Origin: Candidatus Bathyarchaeota archaeon
Lineage (GTDB): Archaea; Thermoproteota; Bathyarchaeia; Bathyarchaeales; Bathycorpusculaceae
NCBI GenBank assembly: GCA_016927895.1
Contig: JAFGLT010000106.1
Coordinates: 1-35,262, forward strand
Length of the DNA: 35,262 nucleotides
Reading direction: 5' to 3'
This document shows positions 26,386 to 35,262 of this stretch, piece by piece. The position numbers and the translations under genes are program-made. The notes beneath the pieces are model-generated. The model was given only the letters and a program-made list of their open reading frames with translations. It did not search any database and was not told where the DNA came from. Position 1 is the first letter of the stretch. Every line of letters starts with the position of its first letter.

Positions 26386-27285
26386 ATGCAAACGGAACAC
26401 ACAATAATCATCGCAAACAGCCAACAGATGCCCGAAATCGCAGACTCCAGCATCCACCTAATGGTAACCTCGCCGCCGTACCCCATGATAAAAATGTGGG
26501 ACACCCAATTCGCCGCCATAAACCGGCAAATCGCCGTCCTATGGAAAAAACTAGAAGCAGACGGCGCAGAAGAAACAGTCACCCAAATCTACGACGCCAT
26601 GCACGAAACGCTCGCCAGAACATGGCGCGAAACCTACCGCGTCCTCGTAGACGGCGGCATAGCGTGCATAAACATAGGCGACGCCACCCGCACCGTAAAC
26701 GGCAAATTCCGACTTTTCCCCAACCACTCACGAATAATCGAACACTGCGAAAACACAGGCTTCACCACGCTACCGTACATCTTGTGGAAGAAACCCACCA
26801 CAAAACCAAAATACAAAGGCAAAGGCGCATTCCTCGGCTCAGGATTCCTACCACCAAACGCCTACGTCACCTTAGACTGCGAATTCATACTCATATTCAG
26901 AAAAGGAAAACTTAGAAAGTTCCCGCCAAAAGACCCCTGCCGATACGACAGTGCCTTCACAAAACAGCAACGCGACGAATGGTTCACGCAGATATGGGAT
27001 GTGATAGGTAAGCGTCAAACAACAACCCAAATCGAAAGAAGAACCGCAGCCTACCCAGACGAAATCGCTAACAGACTCATCAGAATGTTCAGTGTAAAAG
27101 GCGACACCGTGCTCGACCCCTTCCTCGGCTCAGGCACAACTGTCAAACTCGCAATACGCAACGAACGAAACAGCGTAAGCTACGAAACAGACGAAACGTT
27201 ACTGCCGCTTATCAAAAAGAAAATACACTCCGAACCAGCAACATGCAAATTAAGCATACAAAAACGCGCAGGCGTCAAACCTTAG
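26386..27285 (+). CDS. beta-class DNA methyltransferase (m4C or m6A), apparently solitary
   Basis: Motif IV VTSPPYPMIKMWD near N-terminus; motif I-like VLDPFLGSGTTVKLAIRNERNSVSYE near C-terminus. Confidence 0.9.
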   Translation: MQTEHTIIIANSQQMPEIADSSIHLMVTSPPYPMIKMWDTQFAAINRQIAVLWKKLEADGAEETVTQIYDAMHETLARTWRETYRVLVDGGIACINIGDATRTVNGKFRLFPNHSRIIEHCENTGFTTLPYILWKKPTTKPKYKGKGAFLGSGFLPPNAYVTLDCEFILIFRKGKLRKFPPKDPCRYDSAFTKQQRDEWFTQIWDVIGKRQTTTQIERRTAAYPDEIANRLIRMFSVKGDTVLDPFLGSGTTVKLAIRNERNSVSYETDETLLPLIKKKIHSEPATCKLSIQKRAGVKP

Positions 27286-27492
27286 CAGGTTACAGTTGCC
27301 CCTGTCTTAACCAGAAAAACCTGTTACTCACCGATTTTAACCCGTATGCCTCGTATCCGTTCCTTATTCAGGTTTTGCGGAGCGCAACCCAACTCAAAAA
27401 AGTTATTAGCCTGTAGTAACTCTAAAAAAGTCAAGAACGCCGTAGTTTGTGCGTGTATACATAAAAAAGTTTATTAGTGAGCTATGTAGCAT

Positions 27493-27636
27493 GTGTTTGT
27501 GCTCTTTAAAAAAGATAGTGGACCCTTTTTCGAGTTGGAAATTCCAACATCGGAGGAAATCGAAAGTTTGAGAAAAAACCCGCACCAAAACAAACCTATT
27601 CACACTTACAAATTTAACTTCGCGGGAGGATGTTAA
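27493..27636 (+). CDS. possible short leader ORF upstream of rpoB (47 aa)
   Basis: GTG 27493: VFVLFKKDSGPFFELEIPTSEEIESLRKNPHQNKPIHTYKFNFAGGC*; stop 2 nt before ATG 27639; preceded by in-frame TAG 27487. Confidence 0.4.
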   Translation: MFVLFKKDSGPFFELEIPTSEEIESLRKNPHQNKPIHTYKFNFAGGC

Positions 27637-27638
27637 AA

Positions 27639-30600
27639 ATGACCGAATTTCAAAAAGAAGATATCCATATTTTATTGAAAACTTTCTTCAACGAGAAAGG
27701 CCTAGTAAGGCAACACCTTGATTCTTACAACGAATTCATCGACCACGGCTTACAAGAAGTAGTTGACGAAGTCAATGAAATACCCATCGAAGTCCCCGAA
27801 TCCCCCTACAAAGTAAAACTTGGGCAAATATGGGTTATCGACCCTCAATCAAGGATCACAGGCCCATACGCCACAGAAGTAGACGGTACAAAACACGAAA
27901 TCTACCCCATGGAAGCCAGACTCAGAAACTTGGCATACGCGGCACCAGTAGCCCTTGAAATGACGCCCGTAATAGACGGACGCGAACAAGATACAGAACT
28001 CGTCTTCATCGGGAACATCCCTGTCATGCTTAAAAGCAAACTGTGCTTCCTTTCACAGCTCTCAAAAGACGAGCTTATCGCCGCAGGAGAAGACCCAGAT
28101 GACCCAGGTGGCTACTTCGTAGTAAACGGTTCTGAACGCGTCATAGTGGCCATGGAAGACCTCGCACCCAACCGTGTCATCGTAGACATAGACGACAAAG
28201 GAACTTCACCAGTTTATCAAGCAAAAATATTCTCAACAACCGTGGGCTTCAGAGCAAGAATAGAACTGAAACTAAAGTCAGACGATTCCATCTACGTTAC
28301 AATGCCCGGCGTACCAACCGAAATCCCCTTCGTAGTTATAATGCGCGCGTTAAACCTTGAAAAAGACAAAGACATAGCTGAAGCAGTCTCCCTCGACAAA
28401 GACCTGCAAAGCATACTCGGACCCTCATTCGAAAAAGCCATAGGAGTAGACACCCCTGCCGACGCCATGCTATTCATCGGAAACCGCGTAGCCCATGGTC
28501 AAGTAGAAGAATACCGCCTGCAAAAAGCTGAAACAGCCCTTGACAAAAACTTCCTACCCCACCTTGGCAGAAGCAACAAGAACAGACAGGAAAAAGCCAT
28601 ATTCCTAGGCGAAATGGCTTACCGCGTCATCCAGCTTAAGCTCGGAAGAAGGCAAACAGATGACAAAGACCACTTCAAGAACAAACGCCTGAGACTCGCA
28701 GGACCCCTCCTCGCAGACCTCTTCCGTGTTTCCTTCAGAAACTTAACTCGCGACATAAAATACCAGCTTGAACGCATAGGCGTAAAAGGCCCAATCATAA
28801 CTGTGTCCGCGGCAGTCCGCCCAGGCATAATATCTGAAAGATTCCAGCATGCCCTTGCAACCGGAAACTGGGGCAGAGGCCGAGTCGGCATAACCCAGCT
28901 TCTGGACAGAACAAACTATATATCCACGCTCAGCCATCTACGAAGGCTCCAGTCCCCGCTAAGCAGAAGCCAACCTAACTTCGAAGCCAGAGACTTGCAC
29001 CCGACACACTGGGGACGCTTATGTCCAAACGAAACTCCTGAGGGGTCTAACTGTGGTCTGGTCAAGAACCTAGCTTTATCAGCGTCAATTTCAGTGGGTG
29101 TAAACGCCGAGAAAATCAGGCAACTGTTTTTTGAGATGGGCACGGTTCCAGCTTACGAGGCTAGCGAGGATTTAAGAACTTCTGGAGCAAAAGTTTTCGT
29201 TGACGGAAACATAATCGGCTACTGCGATTCAGCATCAGATATGGTTAACGCTTTCAGAGAGAAAAGAAGAACAGGCGAAATCTCAACTGAAGTTAACATA
29301 ACTTACTTCTCGAAGAAGCAAACTGAAATGGAAGAAGTACACGCCAACTGTGATGAAGGACGCGTTAGGCGCCCCCTTATAATTGTCGACAACGGCGTTC
29401 CAAAACTTCAGCCTGCACACCTAGAAAAAATTGGTCTGGGCGAATGGGGCTGGGAAGACCTTGTTAAAAACGGTTTAATCGAGTATCTAGACGCTGAAGA
29501 AGAAGAAAACGCTTACGTAGCTGTTTCTCTCGAAAAGGTCACTCCTAAACACACACATGTTGAAATCGCTACGTACACGATTCTGGGAATCTGCGCGTCA
29601 ACAATACCCTTTCCAGAACACAACCAGTCCCCGCGTAACTCCTATCAAGCTGCCATGGCTAAACAGGCGCTTGGAATTTACGGTACAAACTTCCATCACC
29701 GCGTGGATTCAAGGTCACACATCCTGCATTACCCACAAATACCTTTGGTTGAAACCGAACTTATGGAAATTATGGGTTACAAGCAGCGGCCTACAGGACA
29801 AAACTGTGTTGTCGCCGTGCTGAGCTTTGAAGGCTACAACATGGAAGACGCCTTAATCTTCAACAAGGCTTCAATTGAAAGAGGCTTAGCTCGCTCCACA
29901 TTCTACCGTATATACGAGGCTGAATGCCGCCAGTACTTAGGCGGGTTAAAGGACAAGTTCAAAGTTCCCGAACCCGGAACCAGAGGATACCGCGGAGAAC
30001 AGTATTACAGGCTTCTTGAACCTGACGGGATAATAAGTTTGGAGTCTGCAGTTGTAGGCGGCGACGTTCTAATCGGAAGAATAAGCCCGCCAAGGTTCCT
30101 TGAAGAATACAAAGAATTCGAAGTTAAAGGCCCCTCAATGCGCGACACATCCACAGACATGCGCCCGTCAGAAACAGGCACCGTCGACGGAATTTTCGTA
30201 ACCGAATCTGGAGAAGGAAGCAAACTCGTGAAAGTCAGAGTCCGAGACCAGCGTGTTCCAGAGTTAGGCGACAAGTTTGCCTCTCGTCACGGACAGAAAG
30301 GCGTCATAGGCTTAATAGTGCCGCAGGAAAACATGCCCTTTACAGACGAAGGCATCGTTCCAGACATAGTAATCAACCCTCACGCCATACCCTCAAGAAT
30401 GACCATTGGCCAGTTCATCGAATCCCTTTCAGGAAAAGCTGCAGCGGCAAGAGGAAAACCAGCAGATGGCACACCATTCTCCAATGAAGGACCCGACAGA
30501 ATCAGGAAAGACCTTGTGAAGCTGGGATTCAGCCACACGGGAAGCGAAGTATTCTACAACGGTACAACAGGCGAAAAATTCGTTGCTGAAATCTTCGTCG

Positions 30601-31004
30601 GCATCGTTTACTACCAGAAACTGCACCACATGGTAGCTGATAAAATCCACGCCAGAGCCCGCGGTCAAGTTCAGATGCTCACGCGGCAACCAACGGAAGG
30701 CAGAGCTCGAGGTGGAGGTTTACGGTTCGGAGAAATGGAACGCGACTGCCTCATAGGCCACGGCGCTGCTATGCTGCTTAGGGACAGGCTGCTGGAAGAA
30801 TCTGACAAGTACACCCTGTACATCTGCGAAAACTGCGGTCAGATATCATATTTCGACATGAAGCAGCGGAAATACGTCTGTAAAATCTGCGATGAAAAAG
30901 CCAAGATTTCCCCTGTGATAGTTTCTTACGCTTTCAAACTCTTGCTGCAAGAGCTTCAGAGTTTGTGTATCACACCAAAATTAACATTAAAGGAGAAGGC
31001 ATAG
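27639..31004 (+). CDS. rpoB: DNA-directed RNA polymerase subunit B (unsplit)
   Basis: About 1121 aa; LHPTHWGRLCPNETPEGSNCGLVKNLAL, GDKFASRHGQKGVIGLIVPQENMPFT, GRARGGGLRFGEMERDCLIGHGAAMLLRDRL, CENCGQ...CKICD. ATG 27639 after GGGAGGAT; track starts 27630. Confidence 0.98.
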   Translation: MTEFQKEDIHILLKTFFNEKGLVRQHLDSYNEFIDHGLQEVVDEVNEIPIEVPESPYKVKLGQIWVIDPQSRITGPYATEVDGTKHEIYPMEARLRNLAYAAPVALEMTPVIDGREQDTELVFIGNIPVMLKSKLCFLSQLSKDELIAAGEDPDDPGGYFVVNGSERVIVAMEDLAPNRVIVDIDDKGTSPVYQAKIFSTTVGFRARIELKLKSDDSIYVTMPGVPTEIPFVVIMRALNLEKDKDIAEAVSLDKDLQSILGPSFEKAIGVDTPADAMLFIGNRVAHGQVEEYRLQKAETALDKNFLPHLGRSNKNRQEKAIFLGEMAYRVIQLKLGRRQTDDKDHFKNKRLRLAGPLLADLFRVSFRNLTRDIKYQLERIGVKGPIITVSAAVRPGIISERFQHALATGNWGRGRVGITQLLDRTNYISTLSHLRRLQSPLSRSQPNFEARDLHPTHWGRLCPNETPEGSNCGLVKNLALSASISVGVNAEKIRQLFFEMGTVPAYEASEDLRTSGAKVFVDGNIIGYCDSASDMVNAFREKRRTGEISTEVNITYFSKKQTEMEEVHANCDEGRVRRPLIIVDNGVPKLQPAHLEKIGLGEWGWEDLVKNGLIEYLDAEEEENAYVAVSLEKVTPKHTHVEIATYTILGICASTIPFPEHNQSPRNSYQAAMAKQALGIYGTNFHHRVDSRSHILHYPQIPLVETELMEIMGYKQRPTGQNCVVAVLSFEGYNMEDALIFNKASIERGLARSTFYRIYEAECRQYLGGLKDKFKVPEPGTRGYRGEQYYRLLEPDGIISLESAVVGGDVLIGRISPPRFLEEYKEFEVKGPSMRDTSTDMRPSETGTVDGIFVTESGEGSKLVKVRVRDQRVPELGDKFASRHGQKGVIGLIVPQENMPFTDEGIVPDIVINPHAIPSRMTIGQFIESLSGKAAAARGKPADGTPFSNEGPDRIRKDLVKLGFSHTGSEVFYNGTTGEKFVAEIFVGIVYYQKLHHMVADKIHARARGQVQMLTRQPTEGRARGGGLRFGEMERDCLIGHGAAMLLRDRLLEESDKYTLYICENCGQISYFDMKQRKYVCKICDEKAKISPVIVSYAFKLLLQELQSLCITPKLTLKEKA

Positions 31005-31005
31005 A

Positions 31006-34000
31006 ATGGCTTCAGAAATATCAATTCACAAAATTGTTGACGGAATATCTTTCGGTTTGATTTCCCCCCAAGACCTGCGCAAACAGTCAGTCGTCGAAAT
31101 TCAAACACCAGACACTTACGATGAAGACGGCGCGCCCATCACCGCCGGGCTAATGGATGGCCGATTAGGCACTTTGGAGCCCAGACAGAGATGCAAAACT
31201 TGCGGCAACACGGCAATCCGTTGCCCAGGACACTTTGGACACATTGAACTCGCCGTGCCTATAGTACACATAGAATTCACGAAAATAATTCACGAAATCC
31301 TGAAGTCAACCTGCCGCAGTTGCGGCCGGGTACTCTTGTCAGAAGAGAAAGTGAAAAAGGTCCAAAAAAGAATTGAACGATACAAAGCGCTTTTGGGCAC
31401 GATACCTGACGTAGTGTATAAGACCATAATGCAGGAAATTAAGGCTAAGCAATGTCCATACTGCGCGGCTAACCAGTATAAAATCACTTTTGAGAAACCT
31501 ACCAAATTCATAGAGCAAACCGAAGCAGGCTCTGAACCGTTAACGCCCAGCATGATTAGGGAAAGACTGGAACGCGTTTCTAATGAGGACTTGGAACTTT
31601 TAGGGTTCAACCCTACCGTGGCGAGGCCTGAATGGATGGTTCTGCAGGTTTTGCCTGTGCCTCCAGTTTACGTTCGCCCCTCCATCACTCTGGAGTCAGG
31701 GATCCGCTCGGAAGACGATTTAACTCACAAACTTGTTGACATCATTAGGATTAATCAGCGGCTTAAAGAAAACATGGAAGCAGGCGCACCAACACTTATC
31801 ATTCAAGACTTATCTGAGCTTCTACAGTACCACGTAACCACTTACTTTAACAACGAAGCCTCTGGAATACCGCCAGCACGGCACCGTTCAGGAAGAGCGT
31901 TGAAAACACTCTCGCAGCGGTTGAAAGGAAAAGAAGGGAGGTTCAGAAGCAACCTTTCAGGCAAAAGAGTTGACTTCTCAGCGCGCACAGTTATTTCTCC
32001 AGACCCGAACCTCGACATAAACGAAGTTGGTGTTCCAAGAGACGTTGCAATGCGCTTGTCTGTTCCCGAGAAAGTAACCGAGTGGAACATTGAGGAAATG
32101 AGGCGGCTGGTCATAAACGGTCCTGAACAGTATCCAGGTGCCCTTTACATTATCAGGCCAGACGGAAAACGCATAAGGCTTGAATTCGTAGTAGACAGAG
32201 AAAAAATCGCTGAAGCCGTAGAACTAGGCTTCGTTGTAGAAAGACACCTTAAAAACGGCGACATTGCAATATTCAACCGTCAGCCTTCACTTCACCGCAT
32301 GTCAATTATGGCGCATTACGTGCGCGTTTTACCCTACAAGACTTTTCGTCTGCACCTCTGCGTTTGTCCACCTTACAACGCTGACTTTGACGGGGACGAA
32401 ATGAACCTTCACGTGCCTCAAAGCGAGGAAGCGCGAACAGAAGCCCTGCTGCTAATGCAGGTTCAAGACCAGATACTTTCACCAAGGTTTGGTGGACCCA
32501 TAATCGGCGCAATACGTGACTTCATCACTGGGGCATACTACTTCACAAGACGCGAAAATCTTATGCCTAAAGAAGAGGTTTCCCGGATACTCACAGCAAC
32601 AGGCTACGTAGGTGAGCTGCCAGAGCCTAAGGTCAAGGAGCCTCAGCCGTTATGGTCGGGCAAACAGATTTTCAGCCTCTTCTTGCCTAAGACTTTGAAT
32701 TATGTCTTGAAAGCGAACCTTTGCCAAGGATGCACTAAATGTGAAGAGGAAGACTGCAAGCACGACGCATATGTAGTTATTAAAAACGGTGAGCTTGTTA
32801 CCGGCATCATAGACCGCCGTTCCATAGGCTCTGAGCAGTCCGAAAGTCTTTTACACCGCATAATCAAGGACTACGGAACTCAAGCGGGACGCGAATTCCT
32901 GAACAAAATAACGCGGATGCTAAAGCTGTTCATAACCATGCGCGGATTCAGTTACCCGTATGACCAGCTTGTTCTATCCTCCAGAGCTGAGAACAAGATT
33001 AAGAAAACAATGGAGAAAATCCAGAAGAAAATAGACGAGCACATAGAAAACTACCGTAACGGAACTTTACCGCGGCTGCCTGGGCAAACACTTGAAGAGT
33101 CTTTTGAAATTTATGTTATGCACGAGCTCGCTCAAGCCAGAGACGAGGCAGGAAAAATTGCAGACCAAGATTTCACGATAGACAACTCGGGCATTGTTAT
33201 GACTCGAACAGGAGCAAGAGGTTCAAGCCTTAACATTGGGCAAATGGTTGCTTGTGTCGGTCAGCAATCAGTGCGTGGCAAACGAATCCTTAGAGGTTAC
33301 GTTGGAAGAGCTTTGCCGCATTTTGTTGAGGGTGACCCCCGACCTAGAGCAAGAGGCTTCGTTTACAATTCTTACCAGACTGGTTTGGACGCGATTGAAT
33401 TCTTCTTCCACGCCATGGGTGGCAGAGAAGGATTGGTCGACACTGCAGTTAGAACACAACAGAGCGGTTACATGCAAAGAAGGCTTATCAACGCTTTGGA
33501 GCACATCCGATTGGAATACGACGGCACCGTCCGCGACTCAGCTGGAGATATAATCCAGTTCATGTACGGCGAAGACGGCGTTGACCCCGCTAAAAGCGAC
33601 CACGGGCAAGCAGTGAACGTAAGTCGACTTATCAGCCAGATAAAAATCGGAGAAGAAAAAGGCAAACCTGCATCAGCTGATTACATTAAAAATCAGATGA
33701 AGGCGGTTGAGGGTCAACTCACGCCGATACTTATGGACCAGCTTAAACAGGGTTTAGCTAAAGCTGGACTTACCACGCAGGGTGTTGACAAAGCCGTTGC
33801 TCTTACGGCTGAACAGTACAATAAGGCGCTGATGGAGCCCGGCGAAGCCGTGGGTATAGTTGCCGCTCAGTCAATAGGTGAACCTGGGACTCAGATGACT
33901 CTCAGGACATTCCACTACGCAGGAGTCAAAGAGCAAAACGTCACCTTAGGCTTACCCCGACTTATCGAAATAGTTGATGCCAGACGGATTCCGTCAACTC

Positions 34001-34839
34001 CAATTATGACTATTTACTTGACAGAGAAATACCGGAAAAGCAAAGAACGCACAGTAGAAATTGCGCGTAACATAATCTACACGAATTTGGAAACAATAGC
34101 CTCAGCGATTTACGAGGATCCTGTGCGCGAAGTAATCGTGGTTGAACTGAACAAGTCCATGATGGAAGACCGCGCGATAACCATGGATTACCTCAAGGAC
34201 CAGTTGCAGATTCCTAATGCCACCGTGGAGTTGGATGGTGACACCGTACTGATTACCCCTGCGAAAGTTGAAAATATGAAGAAACTGCTCGGTAAAGTCC
34301 CAGATGTTCAGGTTAAAGGCGTGCCTGACATAAAGCGTGTTTTGGTTACTGAAGAACGCGGCGAATGGGTTATACGGACAGATGGTTCAAACTTAGGTAT
34401 GGTGTTACAGGTTTCTGGTGTAGATACTTCACGGACAACAACAAACAACGTCCACGAGATAGCTAAGACGCTTGGAATAGAAGCTGCGAGAAACGCTTTA
34501 ACAAACGAGGCGAAAGGAGTCTTGGAAGACCAAGGCTTAGACGTAGACGTGCGCCATGTCTTGCTCGTTGCAGACATGATGACCTCTACAGGCGAGGTGC
34601 AGCAGATAGGAAGGCATGGAATCAGCGGCAAGAAAGCAAGCGTGTTAGCTAGGGCAGCATTTGAAATCACAGTCCCGAACATTGTTGAAGCAGCCGTAAA
34701 AGGCGAAAGCGATCCATTGGAAGGCGTAACCGAAAACGTAATAGTCGGGCAGTCTATTCCAATTGGCACGGGTTTAGTGGAGTTGTATATGTCCACTTTT
34801 GAAAAACAAGAAAAGACTGGAGGAAAAACTGAAACATGA
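31006..34839 (+). CDS. rpoA: DNA-directed RNA polymerase subunit A, A' and A'' in one ORF
   Basis: 1277 aa; A' zinc region CKTCGNTAIRCPGHFGHIEL, catalytic YNADFDGDEMNLHVP, continuing into A'' MEPGEAVGIVAAQSIGEPGTQMTLRTFHYAGV and DMMTSTGEVQQIGRHGISGKKASVLARAAFE. Confidence 0.97.
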   Translation: MASEISIHKIVDGISFGLISPQDLRKQSVVEIQTPDTYDEDGAPITAGLMDGRLGTLEPRQRCKTCGNTAIRCPGHFGHIELAVPIVHIEFTKIIHEILKSTCRSCGRVLLSEEKVKKVQKRIERYKALLGTIPDVVYKTIMQEIKAKQCPYCAANQYKITFEKPTKFIEQTEAGSEPLTPSMIRERLERVSNEDLELLGFNPTVARPEWMVLQVLPVPPVYVRPSITLESGIRSEDDLTHKLVDIIRINQRLKENMEAGAPTLIIQDLSELLQYHVTTYFNNEASGIPPARHRSGRALKTLSQRLKGKEGRFRSNLSGKRVDFSARTVISPDPNLDINEVGVPRDVAMRLSVPEKVTEWNIEEMRRLVINGPEQYPGALYIIRPDGKRIRLEFVVDREKIAEAVELGFVVERHLKNGDIAIFNRQPSLHRMSIMAHYVRVLPYKTFRLHLCVCPPYNADFDGDEMNLHVPQSEEARTEALLLMQVQDQILSPRFGGPIIGAIRDFITGAYYFTRRENLMPKEEVSRILTATGYVGELPEPKVKEPQPLWSGKQIFSLFLPKTLNYVLKANLCQGCTKCEEEDCKHDAYVVIKNGELVTGIIDRRSIGSEQSESLLHRIIKDYGTQAGREFLNKITRMLKLFITMRGFSYPYDQLVLSSRAENKIKKTMEKIQKKIDEHIENYRNGTLPRLPGQTLEESFEIYVMHELAQARDEAGKIADQDFTIDNSGIVMTRTGARGSSLNIGQMVACVGQQSVRGKRILRGYVGRALPHFVEGDPRPRARGFVYNSYQTGLDAIEFFFHAMGGREGLVDTAVRTQQSGYMQRRLINALEHIRLEYDGTVRDSAGDIIQFMYGEDGVDPAKSDHGQAVNVSRLISQIKIGEEKGKPASADYIKNQMKAVEGQLTPILMDQLKQGLAKAGLTTQGVDKAVALTAEQYNKALMEPGEAVGIVAAQSIGEPGTQMTLRTFHYAGVKEQNVTLGLPRLIEIVDARRIPSTPIMTIYLTEKYRKSKERTVEIARNIIYTNLETIASAIYEDPVREVIVVELNKSMMEDRAITMDYLKDQLQIPNATVELDGDTVLITPAKVENMKKLLGKVPDVQVKGVPDIKRVLVTEERGEWVIRTDGSNLGMVLQVSGVDTSRTTTNNVHEIAKTLGIEAARNALTNEAKGVLEDQGLDVDVRHVLLVADMMTSTGEVQQIGRHGISGKKASVLARAAFEITVPNIVEAAVKGESDPLEGVTENVIVGQSIPIGTGLVELYMSTFEKQEKTGGKTET

Positions 34840-35168
34840 TTGACGTAGATAAAGCAATAGCAACAGCTGTGAAAACTGGTAAGGTTTCTTTCGGAGCCAA
34901 CACGGCTTTGCAAAATGCCAAGACTGGTAAGGCCAAGATGATTGTCCTGTCCGCTAACTGTCCAAAAGACATAAAAGAACAAGTAGAATATTATGGTAAA
35001 ATCTCTAAGGTTCCTATCATGACGTATAAAGGCACTTCCATAGATTTGGCGGCGGTCTGCAACAAACTCTTTATTATTTCAGCATTAAGTATAAGAGAAA
35101 CAGGTGACTCAGAGATTCTCAAATTAACAGAAAACACTGAAAAAGAATCTAAGGGAGGCAATGCATGA
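34836..35168 (+). CDS. rpl30e: 50S ribosomal protein L30e
   Basis: MIDVDKAIATAVKTGKVSFGANTALQNAKTGKAKMIVLSANCPKDIKEQVEYYGKISKVPIMTYKGTSIDLAAVCNKLF; ATGA overlap with rpoA. Confidence 0.93.
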   Translation: MIDVDKAIATAVKTGKVSFGANTALQNAKTGKAKMIVLSANCPKDIKEQVEYYGKISKVPIMTYKGTSIDLAAVCNKLFIISALSIRETGDSEILKLTENTEKESKGGNA

Positions 35169-35262
35169 CAAGCGGCATTAAAATCACGTGCGACGAAATG
35201 CGCTACATCGCTTTGTTTGAAAGCGTCAGCGGCGCCGGCGTCAAAGACTGCATAATCGATGA
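35165..35262 (+). CDS. nusA: NusA-like transcription factor (truncated by window end)
   Basis: ATG 35165: MTSGIKITCDEMRYIALFESVSGAGVKDCIID...; N-terminus and position after rpl30e fit archaeal NusA. Confidence 0.8.
   Translation, partial: MTSGIKITCDEMRYIALFESVSGAGVKDCIID

Noticed and set aside
26496-26915. 139-aa Arg/His-rich + strand ORF
   Set aside because: Out-of-frame shadow of the methyltransferase; low-complexity sequence from codon bias.
26386-27285. Restriction-modification system
   Set aside because: No endonuclease-like ORF within the window near the methyltransferase.
26330-27290. Methyltransferase region as a recently acquired island because of its extreme A/C-rich coding strand
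   Set aside because: The start of rpoB (a core gene) has the same A/C-rich composition, so composition does not support foreign origin.
27493-27636. Calling the ORF upstream of rpoB an RpoH subunit
   Set aside because: Too short and the residues do not resemble the RpoH C-terminal pattern.
34308-34982. 224-aa minus-strand ORF and other long antisense ORFs inside rpoA/rpoB
   Set aside because: Antisense to strongly supported core genes; no domain features.
1-35262. CRISPR array, integrase, transposase or prophage
   Set aside because: No regularly spaced repeats and no ORF with transposase, integrase or phage signatures seen; tRNA genes show no flanking attachment duplication that I could spot.

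Overview
The window looks like a chromosomal segment from an archaeon. Evidence: TgtA-type archaeosine transglycosylase, TrmY, a tRNA-Leu with a canonical bulge-helix-bulge intron, and an archaeal rpoB-rpoA-rpl30e-nusA cluster. The RNA polymerase large subunit is one unsplit A'+A'' ORF, which with the rest suggests a TACK-like lineage, possibly Bathyarchaeia; this taxonomy is inference only. I support about 43 protein-coding genes, including several small ORFs absent from the supplied track, and 3 tRNAs (Pro-UGG, Thr-CGU, intron-containing Leu-CAA). I see no CRISPR array, transposase, integrase or rRNA. Best candidates for something undescribed: (1) a CDF-type metal transporter flanked in one polypeptide by two putative winged-helix domains, with a hairpin at its start codon; (2) an archaemetzincin and a presenilin/SPP-like intramembrane protease adjacent in an apparent operon with beta-CASP RNase, PHP and TgtA genes; (3) a convergent, overlapping SGNH hydrolase / acyltransferase-3 pair; (4) a TATA-box-flanking inverted repeat upstream of a membrane-protein/wHTH pair; (5) a short ORF immediately upstream of rpoB, where rpoH is often found. 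All functional calls come from motif recognition by eye; no searches were run.
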